Of a stretch of DNA of 11,276 nucleotides, positions 1-6,632 are shown one piece after another (position 1 is the first letter of the stretch; each line of letters begins with the position of its first letter). The stretch comes from Candidatus Tenderia sp. (GTDB lineage: Bacteria; Pseudomonadota; Gammaproteobacteria; Tenderiales; Tenderiaceae), in assembly GCA_030148045.1 (NCBI GenBank), contig JASBUE010000290.1, forward strand, positions 1 through 11,276, in the 5' to 3' direction. Both the position numbers and the translations under genes were made by a program. The notes under the pieces are model-generated. The model ran no database searches. It was not told the origin of the DNA and saw only the letters and a list, made by a program, of their open reading frames with translations.

Positions 1-935
1 GCACCCTGGTGGATATCTCCCTCTACGGCGTAGACGAGGAACAGGCGGCCATGGCGGTCACTGCAGTGACCAACACAATGGAGGCAATCCACCACGACTG
101 GCACGCCTGGCAGCCAAGCAAACTGACTGATATCAACCAACGACTGGCACAGGGCGAGAGCGTCAGTCTCGATGCCGAACAACAGCGCCTGATCCAGGCC
201 GGCATCGACTTGGCCCGCAAAAGCGGTGATCTGTTCAATCCCGCCGTCGGCAAGCTGATCGCCCTGTGGGGCTTTCACAGCGACGAGCGCCCCGATGCCG
301 CACCACCCACTGAGGCCGAGATCGCCGCCTTGGTGGACGCCGCCCCCAGGATGAGCCAATTGCAGCTTGAGGACGGCCGCCTCAGCAGCGCCAATCCCGC
401 CGTCATGATCGACGTAGGCGGCTACGCCAAGGGCTACGCCGTGGACCAGGCCATCGCCGCACTGCGCGACATGGGCATCGCCAACGCCATCGTCAACGCC
501 GGCGGCGATCTGCGCGCCATCGGCAGCAAGGGCGGCACACCCTGGCGCATCGGCATCCGCCATCCGCGCCGGCCGGGCGTGCTGGCCTCGCTCGAAACCG
601 ACGGCGACGAGAGCGTCTTCACCTCGGGCGACTACGAGCGCTATTTCGAATATGAAGGCCGACGCTATCATCACATCATCGATCCACGCAGCGGCCGCCA
701 GGCACGCGGCGCCACCTCGGTCACGGTGGTCCATCCCGACGCCACCACCGCCGACGCCGCCGCCACCGCGATTTTTATCGCCGGACCTTCGCTGTGGCGC
801 GATACGGCGCGGCGGATGGGTATCGAGGAGGTGATGCTGGTGGACAAACAAGGCACCGTGCACATGACACGGACCATGGCCAAGCGCATCCGCTTAGAGA
901 TCGACCCGGCGCCAAAGACGGTGATCGAACCGTGA
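1..935 (+). CDS. apbE: FAD:protein FMN transferase ApbE, 5'-truncated by the window edge
   Basis: ApbE moves FMN from FAD onto a Thr/Ser of target proteins (RnfG, NqrC and similar) on the outer face of the inner membrane. The reading frame is open back to the first base, and the visible protein begins inside the family's early strand (T-L-V-D-I-S-L-Y-G). The signal peptide or lipobox and the first few dozen residues are therefore missing; the GTG at 9 is probably internal. Counting from that GTG, family blocks are DVGGYAKGYAVD (from residue 135), NAGGDLRAIG, TSGDYERYFE followed by HHIIDPRSGR (about 200-232), and the Mg-binding tail block with DATTADAAATA. All look intact. The stop overlaps the start of the next gene by 4 nt. 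No Rnf or Nqr subunit is in view, so the flavinylation target is unknown. Confidence 0.95.
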   Translation, partial: TLVDISLYGVDEEQAAMAVTAVTNTMEAIHHDWHAWQPSKLTDINQRLAQGESVSLDAEQQRLIQAGIDLARKSGDLFNPAVGKLIALWGFHSDERPDAAPPTEAEIAALVDAAPRMSQLQLEDGRLSSANPAVMIDVGGYAKGYAVDQAIAALRDMGIANAIVNAGGDLRAIGSKGGTPWRIGIRHPRRPGVLASLETDGDESVFTSGDYERYFEYEGRRYHHIIDPRSGRQARGATSVTVVHPDATTADAAATAIFIAGPSLWRDTARRMGIEEVMLVDKQGTVHMTRTMAKRIRLEIDPAPKTVIEP

Positions 936-1291
936 CCCGGGCCGACAAATTCGTCATCGCACTGGCCGTGCTGCTGCTGCCGTTGCTGTATCTGCAATTC
1001 TGGGGCAACAGTTCGGCAGGCGAGGTGGTGCAAATCCGGGTGGCTGGCGGCAAGGATTTGACGCTGCCCCTGGACCAGGACAAACACATCGAGGTGGAGG
1101 GGGCGTTGGGCACCAGCCTGATCGAAATCCGCGACCGCCAGGTGCGCTTCATCGACAGCCCCTGCCAGGGCAAACAGTGCCTGCTGACCGGCTGGCTGGA
1201 CCAGGACGGCCAGCTCGCCGCCTGCCTGCCCAACGGCGTCACGGTGCAGATCGTAGGACGCGACCAACGCTTCGACGCGGTGAATTTCTGA
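932..1291 (+). CDS. NusG domain II-containing membrane-anchored protein
   Basis: A 119-aa protein of the NusG_II family, often found beside ApbE/FMN-binding genes; its biochemical role is not established. The GTG at 932 overlaps the apbE stop (GTGA), and an earlier in-frame start would lie inside apbE. Residues about 7-23 form one hydrophobic N-terminal anchor, so the rest is probably periplasmic. The signature is SPCQGKQC (C78, C83) followed by L-x-x-GW and then A-CLPN (C98), leading into the last beta strand. Three conserved cysteines on a periplasmic domain suggest redox or metal chemistry, which is inference. Coupling to apbE suggests a shared flavin or redox function. Confidence 0.85.
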   Translation: MTRADKFVIALAVLLLPLLYLQFWGNSSAGEVVQIRVAGGKDLTLPLDQDKHIEVEGALGTSLIEIRDRQVRFIDSPCQGKQCLLTGWLDQDGQLAACLPNGVTVQIVGRDQRFDAVNF

Positions 1292-1317
1292 TCCCTGTTT
1301 CCGATACACTGGAACAC

Positions 1318-1824
1318 ATGAAGCTACGCATCCAAACCACCCGCGACGACCAGCGCATCGCCTGGCTAGCCGCCCTGGCGATCACCATCCATATTGCCGA
1401 GAGCGCCCTGCCCGCCCCCATCCCCGGCGTCAAACCGGGGTTGGCGAACATCATCACCATCATCTGTCTGATCCACTATGGCTGGCGCATCGCGGCTTGG
1501 GTGGCCATCCTGCGGGTGCTGGTGGGGTCGATCCTGATCGGTACCTTCCTGTCGCCCACCTTCGCCCTCAGTCTGAGCGGCGCCGTGGCCGGCGTGGTGG
1601 TGCTGGGGCTGGCCAGCCGCCTGCCCCTGGGGTTGGGACCGGTGGGCTACAGCCTGCTGGCGGCCATGGCCCACATGGCGGCGCAGTTTTTCACCGCCTA
1701 CGCACTGTTCATTCCCCATCAAGGATTATTCCACCTGCTGCCGATACTCATGACGGTCGCCGTTGTTTTCGGCATCGGCAGTGGCATAATCGCTAACCAT
1801 ATGATCAAGCAAGTACAGACATGA
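1318..1824 (+). CDS. Gx transporter family membrane protein (heptaprenyl diphosphate synthase component I-like)
   Basis: A 168-aa, very hydrophobic protein with about five membrane segments. The pattern near the start (IAESALPAPIPGVKPGLANI, residues about 22-41) is the hallmark of the family once called HepPP synthase component I and now annotated as Gx transporter, an ECF S-component-like group. The substrate is unknown; the old prenyl-synthase name should not be read as an enzyme activity. ATG at 1318 is preferred: it begins a normal family N-terminus, whereas the longer frame from 1177 runs through the previous gene. It starts 26 nt after the NusG-II gene and overlaps the next gene by 4 nt (ATGA at 1821). 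Confidence 0.85.
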   Translation: MKLRIQTTRDDQRIAWLAALAITIHIAESALPAPIPGVKPGLANIITIICLIHYGWRIAAWVAILRVLVGSILIGTFLSPTFALSLSGAVAGVVVLGLASRLPLGLGPVGYSLLAAMAHMAAQFFTAYALFIPHQGLFHLLPILMTVAVVFGIGSGIIANHMIKQVQT

Positions 1825-2705
1825 GTGCAGCAGTCACCAGCGCCAAGGTTTCCGCCGGCGACCGGCTGGTCTTCACCCTGTTTCTCTCCCTGGCCCTGAA
1901 CGCCATCGTCATCCTGGGGATCGGCTTCGATTTCCGCGACCTGATGGACGATAAGTCGCCCCTGCCCACCCTGGAGGTGATCCTGGTGGAGAAAAACGAT
2001 TCCAAGGCACCCGCGGAGGCCGAGTTCCTGGCCCAGGTGGAGCAGGGCGGCATGGGCAACACCCGCGACCAAAAAACGCCCCGCACCATAGAGGCGGCCC
2101 GGGAGCTGCCGCTGCCGGTAGACGGCGGTTCGGACATCCTGCGTCCGGAACAGACTGCCGCGCCGGTGCCCACCGCCCAAAAGGAGGTGCTGACCCGGCA
2201 CGACGCCCCGACCCAGGTCTATACCCTGGAAACCCCCGACAAACAGCCGGCCGCGGAGGCCACCTCGGCGGAACTGATCCGCCGCGGCCAGGAGATCGCC
2301 CGCCTGAGCGCCGAGATCAAGGAGTCCTTTGAGGTCTATTCCAGGCAGGAGAAACACCGCTACATCTCGGCCAGTACCCGGTCCTTCCGCGACGCCGCCT
2401 ACCTGGACGCCTGGCGCCGCAAGATCGAACGCATCGGCAATCTCAACTATCCCGACGCCGCCAAGCGCCGCGGCCTGTCGGGCAGCCTGATCATGGACGT
2501 AGCCATCAATGCCAACGGCACCATCCGCCAGATCACCATCCTGCGCCCCTCCGACCACAAGATCCTCGACGACGCGGCACGACGCATCGTACGCCTGGCC
2601 GGCCCCTATGCGCCGCTGCCGCCGGAGATGCTGGAGGACACCGATGTGTTGCATATCACCCGCACCTGTCTGTTCACCTCAGGCAACGAGCTGAGCACCC
2701 ACTGA
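1821..2705 (+). CDS. TonB family energy transducer
   Basis: A 294-aa TonB-type protein that would couple inner-membrane proton motive force (ExbB/ExbD) to outer-membrane receptors. Residues about 14-34 form a single N-terminal membrane anchor. A long charged middle part follows, with less proline than classical TonB linkers. The C-terminal domain (about 190-290) has Y-L-x-A-W-R-R-K-I-E, then N-Y-P-x-A-A-K-x-R-G-L-x-G-S-L, then V-x-I-N-x-x-G-T-I, a standard TonB_C layout. The ATG overlaps the previous stop. In gammaproteobacteria a TonB-like gene is commonly followed by algH and ruvX, as here. No exbB/exbD is visible. Confidence 0.9.
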   Translation: MSAAVTSAKVSAGDRLVFTLFLSLALNAIVILGIGFDFRDLMDDKSPLPTLEVILVEKNDSKAPAEAEFLAQVEQGGMGNTRDQKTPRTIEAARELPLPVDGGSDILRPEQTAAPVPTAQKEVLTRHDAPTQVYTLETPDKQPAAEATSAELIRRGQEIARLSAEIKESFEVYSRQEKHRYISASTRSFRDAAYLDAWRRKIERIGNLNYPDAAKRRGLSGSLIMDVAINANGTIRQITILRPSDHKILDDAARRIVRLAGPYAPLPPEMLEDTDVLHITRTCLFTSGNELSTH

Positions 2706-2759
2706 TGATCCGCTGAAGCTGGTTTGCGGCTTGCTGATGGCTGCCGCAACGACGATACT

Positions 2760-3326
2760 ATGGCCATGGATACCGTGAGTCTGACCAATCACTTCCTCAT
2801 CGCCATGCCGCAGCTGGATGACCCGAACTTTTTTCACAGCGTCACCTACATCTGCCAGCACAACGACGAGGGCGCCATGGGCATCATCATCAACCAGCCG
2901 CTGGACTTGCGCCTGGAAGAGATCCTGGCACACCTGGAGATCGACAACCAGGACCAAACCATCGGCGCGCAGCCGGTCTATTTCGGCGGCCCCGTGCAGC
3001 AGGAGCGCGGCTTCATCCTGCACCGCCCGGGCAGGAACTGGGAGGGCACCCTGTTCGTCTCCGACGAAATCGCCCTCACCACCTCCAGCGACATCCTCAA
3101 GGACATCGTCCAACAACACGGCCCGAGCCAAAGCCTGGTGGCCCTGGGCTACGCCGGTTGGGGCAAAGGTCAACTGGAACAGGAACTGGCGCAGAACGCC
3201 TGGCTCAGCGTGCCCGCCTCACCCGAAATCATCTTCGACACCGCGGTGGAAAAACGCTGGCACGCCGCCGCCTCGCTGCTGGGCATCGACCTGGAACTGC
3301 TCTCCGAAGATATCGGCCACGCATGA
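2760..3326 (+). CDS. YqgE/AlgH family protein
   Basis: A cytoplasmic protein of the YqgE/AlgH (DUF179) family, about 188 aa, the usual family length. Function is not firmly known; algH was first described as an alginate regulator in Pseudomonas. Family blocks seen: L-T-N-H-F-L-I-A-M-P and DDPNFFHSV at the N-terminus, EGAMGIIINQP, FGGPVQQERGFILH, and GYAGWGKGQLEQEL near the C-terminus. ATG 2760 is chosen, but ATG 2766 (M-D-T-V-S-L) is equally plausible because neither has a clear ribosome binding site. A TTG at 2724 would only add an unconserved tail. The stop overlaps the start of ruvX by 4 nt (ATGA). Confidence 0.92.
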   Translation: MAMDTVSLTNHFLIAMPQLDDPNFFHSVTYICQHNDEGAMGIIINQPLDLRLEEILAHLEIDNQDQTIGAQPVYFGGPVQQERGFILHRPGRNWEGTLFVSDEIALTTSSDILKDIVQQHGPSQSLVALGYAGWGKGQLEQELAQNAWLSVPASPEIIFDTAVEKRWHAAASLLGIDLELLSEDIGHA

Positions 3327-3772
3327 CACAGTCCACGTTGCTGGCCTTCGACTACGGCCAAAAACGCATCGGCGTGGCCGTGGGGCAACAACTCGTCGCC
3401 ACCACCCAGGCCCTCGACACCGTCAGCGTCAAACACAACAAGCCGGACTGGGGGCACATCAGCCGCCTGATCGAAGCATGGCAGCCGGAATTGCTGCTGG
3501 TCGGCCTGCCCCTGAACATGGACGGCACGGAACACCACATGAGCCGGACGGCACGCCGTTTCGCCAATCAACTCAATGGCCGTTATCGACTGCCGGTGGA
3601 ACTGGTGGACGAACGTCTCAGCTCCATTGAAGCGGAAAGTATTATCAGTGCATCGCGCCGCAACGGCCGCATAAAAAAAAGCCAGAGTAAACGCGCCGTG
3701 GATCAAGTGGCGGCGGAACTGATTCTAAGGACATGGCTGAACACACAGCACAGCGCGTCGAACTCATCTTAG
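3323..3772 (+). CDS. ruvX: RuvX/YqgF Holliday junction resolvase-like RNase H-fold nuclease
   Basis: A 149-aa RNase H-fold protein implicated in pre-16S rRNA 5' processing and possibly Holliday junction resolution. Visible motifs: F-D-Y-G-Q-K-R-I-G-V-A with the first acidic residue D10; V-G-L-P-L-N-M-D-G-T; V-D-E-R-L-S-S (D96, E97); and D-Q-V-A-A-E-L-I-L (D127) at the C-terminus. These are the expected catalytic acids, so it looks functional. The start is the ATG overlapping the algH stop; the frame upstream of it is inside algH. A run of eight A (3673-3680) lies in the coding sequence. In related genomes pyrR and pyrB often follow; here the cluster stops. Confidence 0.93.
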   Translation: MTQSTLLAFDYGQKRIGVAVGQQLVATTQALDTVSVKHNKPDWGHISRLIEAWQPELLLVGLPLNMDGTEHHMSRTARRFANQLNGRYRLPVELVDERLSSIEAESIISASRRNGRIKKSQSKRAVDQVAAELILRTWLNTQHSASNSS

Positions 3773-4064
3773 CTGCGCAGCAGCACAGTATAAGCCGGCA
3801 TATCCATGCGCACGCGAACCACCACGCCTGAGTTGCTCACGGCATTCGCTTATTCCAGGCGGAGGCCGCGCGCTAAACGGCCGCATCTGCAGTACGGCTT
3901 CATCAACGTCCCCATCAATTGCAGGGGCTCGCGCTGAAATCCAAGCAGACATGCACGCCCCGGCTTTTCAACACCGGTCATGTGTTTTTATCGACGCTGA
4001 TCCCGCTTTGTGATGTTGATAGAACGTTAAAAAACCCGAACGCCTCAGCATCACCAAACGTGGA

Positions 4065-4082
4065 CATTGCCTCGAGGCAATG
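4065..4082. promoter_or_regulatory. Perfect 18-bp palindrome, candidate LysR-type operator
   Basis: CATTGCCTCGAGGCAATG is an exact inverted repeat with no spacer. It contains a T-N11-A pattern as in LysR-family sites. Its centre (about 4073.5) lies roughly 64 bp upstream of the transcription start predicted from the -10 box at 4126, which is where LysR proteins usually bind. LysR-type regulators are known to control CO2-concentrating genes in related autotrophs. The palindrome is seen; the binding protein is inferred, and no LysR gene is in the window. It has no following T-run and is not a terminator. Confidence 0.5.
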
Positions 4083-4102
4083 AACCCCATTCGTAATTTC
4101 GA

Positions 4103-4131
4103 TCACTCGCTATCTTTGATGTCGATATACT
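4103..4131 (+). promoter_or_regulatory. Weak candidate sigma-70 promoter for the dab operon
   Basis: TATACT at 4126-4131 is a good -10 hexamer. The hexamer 17 bp upstream (TCACTC, 4103-4108) is a poor -35, as expected for an activator-dependent promoter. An ATCA-N11-TGAT inverted repeat at 4102-4120 overlaps it and could be the activation half-site of a LysR regulator. Predicted start is near 4138, giving a leader of about 55 nt. The call is by eye only. Confidence 0.3.
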
Positions 4132-4178
4132 CAGCTGGGTTGAAAAATCAGAGTGACAGCGGCACCACTGCTGGCGAC

Positions 4179-4185
4179 AGGTGAT
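4179..4185 (+). promoter_or_regulatory. Shine-Dalgarno sequence that fixes the dabB start
   Basis: AGGTGAT lies 7 nt before the ATG at 4193. The in-frame GTG at 4181 is inside this sequence and so is unlikely to be the start. Confidence 0.7.
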
Positions 4186-4192
4186 AAATAGC

Positions 4193-5872
4193 ATGGAAAA
4201 GATCATCCTACTGATACCCACAATACCGCTGCTATCGGCGCTGCTGACTCATTCGCTGGCACGCCGTACAGGCCGGCGGATAGTGCGAATAAGTGTGATC
4301 GGCACAGTGTTCACCTTCGCACTTGCCGCGGTCGCGCTTTGGTTGGCACTGAGCGGACACGGTCCGCATACGGTGACCCTGAACCATAGCTGGATAATAC
4401 TGCTGCACGATCCCCTCAGCAGCCTGATGGCCCTGGTGATTGCCGGCATCAGCTTGATCGTGCACATCTTCTCGCTGCGTTACATGGCGGAAGAGCCGGG
4501 CTATGTGCGCTTTTTCGTACTGCTCGATCTGATGACCGCCACCTTACTGCTCATGGTAGCCGCCGGCGACCTGCTGACCCTGCTCATCTCCTGGCATCTG
4601 GTCGGCGTGCTGCTCTACTTTCTACTGGGCCACAACACCCGCGATGTCTCGGCCTTTCGTTATGCCTTCTGGACCAAGATTACCTATCGCATCGGCGACC
4701 TGCCGCTGATTATCGCCGCCGTGCTGCTCTACCAAGCCTACGGTACCTGGTCGCTGCCGTTCATTTTCGAGCAGATCAATGCCGCGCCGGCGGCACACCA
4801 GGTGCTGGGGCTGCCACTGGCGGAAGTGATCGCATGGCTGATTGCCCTGGCCGCCTTCGCCCGCTCGGCGCAATTTCTATTGCATACCTGGCTGCCCTAC
4901 ACCATGTCCGGTCCAACGCCCGTCTCGGCCCTGATGCATGCCGGCATCGTCAACGCCGGCGGTTTCCTGATCAACCGCTTCGCGCCCGTCTTCGTGCACA
5001 GCTCCGACGTGCTGCACTGGGTATTTATCATGGGCCTGTTCACGGCGGTGATCGGCTCGGTGTTGATGCTCACCCAGAACGACATCAAAAAATCACTGGG
5101 TTACTCCACCATGGGGCAAATGGGCTTCATGATCATGGAGTGTGGCATCGGCGCCTTCTCGCTGGCCATCTATCACCTCATCGCCCACGGTCTGTTCAAG
5201 GGCACGCTGTTTCTCGGCTCCGGCGGCGTCATCAACGCCGCGCGCAAGGACGACGGCGTACCCAAGGAGGATCTGTATACCTTCGTGGTGGAACGACGCC
5301 CGGCACGCCGGCGCCTGCCCTGGTTTTTGATGGCCGCCATCACGCTGGCCGTGCCCATCGTCATTCTGGTGACGGCCCACTGGCTTGTGGCGCAGGATTA
5401 TTTCCAGAAGCAAAGCGCCATCGTGCTGCTGTTCTTCGGCTGGATCACCGGGGCGCAACTGATTTTCGCCACCTACCGGATGCGCATACAGAATCTGCGT
5501 CGCCTGGTGATCTTAAGCATCTTTTCCTTTGCCGTGGTGGTGCTTGGCTACGTGTTGATCAGCCACGCCTTTGATCTGTTCCTGTACCCCGACCCGGCGT
5601 TTCGTGCACAGCTGTATGCCGCGGCGGACATCGATCTGTTCTGGTTCGATGTGCTGATGGTGCTGATCTCGCTGGTGATCATTTTCGGCTGGGGCCTCAC
5701 CTACTTCACCGACCAGAACGGCAACCGCAAGGGCAAATACGCCGGCCGCTTGTGGCTGACCTTCTACGCCCTGATCTCGCGCGAATTCTACATCAGCGAT
5801 CTTTACACCCGCTTGACCCGCAGCCTGCTGGCAGTGGCGGGGCGGCTCAATCTCTGGCTGAGGTGGGCCTGA
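4193..5872 (+). CDS. dabB: DabB, NuoL/Mrp-like membrane subunit of the DAB inorganic carbon pump
   Basis: A 559-aa polytopic protein with roughly fifteen membrane segments, of the proton-conducting transporter family (NuoL/ND5-like). In DAB systems DabB is thought to pass cations down their gradient to drive DabA. Visible family blocks: SWHLVGVLLYFLLG (about 133-146), then SAQFLLHTWLP and GPTPVSALMHAG (about 225-250), L-G-Y-S-T-M-G-Q-M-G, and YHLIAHGLFKGTLFLGSG (H328, H332, K336). The NuoL TM5 glutamate (in WEGVG) is H135 here, and the NuoL GKSAQ lysine is R224. The TPVSALMHAG core and the H-x3-H-x3-K set are kept. It begins the operon and ends 1 nt before the next gene. Pairing with dabA makes a complex I subunit unlikely. 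Confidence 0.9.
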   Translation: MEKIILLIPTIPLLSALLTHSLARRTGRRIVRISVIGTVFTFALAAVALWLALSGHGPHTVTLNHSWIILLHDPLSSLMALVIAGISLIVHIFSLRYMAEEPGYVRFFVLLDLMTATLLLMVAAGDLLTLLISWHLVGVLLYFLLGHNTRDVSAFRYAFWTKITYRIGDLPLIIAAVLLYQAYGTWSLPFIFEQINAAPAAHQVLGLPLAEVIAWLIALAAFARSAQFLLHTWLPYTMSGPTPVSALMHAGIVNAGGFLINRFAPVFVHSSDVLHWVFIMGLFTAVIGSVLMLTQNDIKKSLGYSTMGQMGFMIMECGIGAFSLAIYHLIAHGLFKGTLFLGSGGVINAARKDDGVPKEDLYTFVVERRPARRRLPWFLMAAITLAVPIVILVTAHWLVAQDYFQKQSAIVLLFFGWITGAQLIFATYRMRIQNLRRLVILSIFSFAVVVLGYVLISHAFDLFLYPDPAFRAQLYAAADIDLFWFDVLMVLISLVIIFGWGLTYFTDQNGNRKGKYAGRLWLTFYALISREFYISDLYTRLTRSLLAVAGRLNLWLRWA

Positions 5873-5873
5873 G

Positions 5874-6632
5874 ATGGACGCCTTGCTTTATCCGCTGGCC
5901 GGGATCTTCATGCCCCTGTTTCCCCTGAGCATGGGCTTCAATCTGCTGCTGGGACGCTGCCGGCACGTGGTCTTGCGCGCACTGGTGTTGCTGCTGTGGC
6001 CGCAACTCGGCTTAATGCTCATTGCCGCCTTGAACGCCCCGCCGCCGTGCTGGCTGGTGCCGCTGGCGTTGCTCACCTCGGGCCTGTATGCCCTGCGCGC
6101 ACTGGTGCTGCGTGATGTGGGACAGTGGAGCGGTTTTCTCGCCACCTCCGCCTGGGCCTTGCTCTGGATACCGCTGCAGGGTGATACCCCGACCGCGACC
6201 GTGCAACTGTACGCCCTCGGATTCAGTGCGCCGCTGATCCTGCTGGCCCTGCTCGGCCACGGCTTGGAACGCCGCTTCGGCGCGGCCTATACCGGACTGT
6301 ATGGCGGCCTCACCCAATCGATGCCGCGCTTTGCGGCGATATTGGTGTTCGTGGTGCTGGCCATCATCGCCACGCCCCTGTTCCCCGCGTTTTTCATCAT
6401 GCTCGCCACCCTCGTCGAGGCCGTCGCCACCATGCCGGGCATTGCCTTCGGCGTGGCGGGCGTCTGGTTGTTGTGGAGCTGGGCCGGCGCCCGCCTGCTG
6501 CAGGGGCTGATCGCGGGCCCCGCCGGTGACCACCCGCCCAACGATCTGAACCACGCCGTCACCCTGAGCTATACGCTCGCCCTGCTGTTGCTGGTGGGGG
6601 CCGGCATCTACGGTATCGGAGGACTGTCATGA
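5874..6632 (+). CDS. Membrane protein resembling the C-terminal part of NuoM/ND4, between dabB and dabA
   Basis: A 252-aa hydrophobic protein with about seven membrane segments and few charged residues. Its second half reads Y-G-G-L-T-Q-S-M-P (143-151), a hydrophobic stretch with A-T-P-L-F-P-A-F-F, and then a helix ending LLWSWAGARLLQGLIAGP. This matches by eye the NuoM/ND4 pattern G-G-L-x(3)-M, a helix with a P-G-x(3)-F turn, and a following helix ending in FG, but without the full antiporter core (no TPVSALxHA). It may be a third subunit of the carbon pump, supplying helices that DabB lacks. A GAGGTGG ribosome site precedes the ATG; the gene starts 1 nt after dabB and overlaps dabA by 4 nt. 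Membrane nature is firm; NuoM kinship is moderate; function is inferred from position. Confidence 0.75.
   Translation: MDALLYPLAGIFMPLFPLSMGFNLLLGRCRHVVLRALVLLLWPQLGLMLIAALNAPPPCWLVPLALLTSGLYALRALVLRDVGQWSGFLATSAWALLWIPLQGDTPTATVQLYALGFSAPLILLALLGHGLERRFGAAYTGLYGGLTQSMPRFAAILVFVVLAIIATPLFPAFFIMLATLVEAVATMPGIAFGVAGVWLLWSWAGARLLQGLIAGPAGDHPPNDLNHAVTLSYTLALLLLVGAGIYGIGGLS

Larger units (their letters stand above)
3773..4192. other. Non-coding interval between the housekeeping cluster and the DAB operon
   Basis: About 420 bp with no convincing gene on either strand. Just past ruvX is a 10-bp palindrome (GCTGCGCAGC, 3772-3781) without a T-run, so it is not a clear terminator. A 32-codon open frame (3733-3831) overlaps the ruvX end and is listed among the findings. 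An imperfect inverted repeat TGATGTTGA / TCAGCATCA lies at 4011-4019 and 4045-4053. The last 130 bp carry the palindrome, a possible promoter and the ribosome binding site listed separately. This is the probable control region of the dab operon. Confidence 0.6.

Noticed and set aside
671..1309. Minus-strand open frame of 212 codons opposite apbE and the NusG-II gene
   Set aside because: Shadow of two well-supported genes; no recognisable domain.
1719..2654. Long minus-strand open frame (311 codons) opposite the TonB gene
   Set aside because: Antisense shadow in GC-rich DNA; the plus strand encodes a recognisable TonB-family protein and the minus translation is low-complexity G/A/L-rich without family motifs.
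3772..3781. Terminator after ruvX (GCTGCGCAGC palindrome)
   Set aside because: Only 5-bp arms with no loop and no T-run.
3764..3952. Minus-strand open frame of 62 codons after ruvX
   Set aside because: No ribosome binding site, no motif, and atypical composition; treated as non-coding.
4834..5574. Plus-strand open frame of 246 codons inside dabB
   Set aside because: Out-of-frame shadow rich in R/H/P; the dabB frame carries all conserved transporter motifs.
4193..6632. dabB and the 252-aa gene as complex I (nuoL/nuoM) or Mrp antiporter genes
   Set aside because: No other nuo or mrp genes are present, and the operon continues directly into dabA and a PII-like gene, which defines a DAB system.
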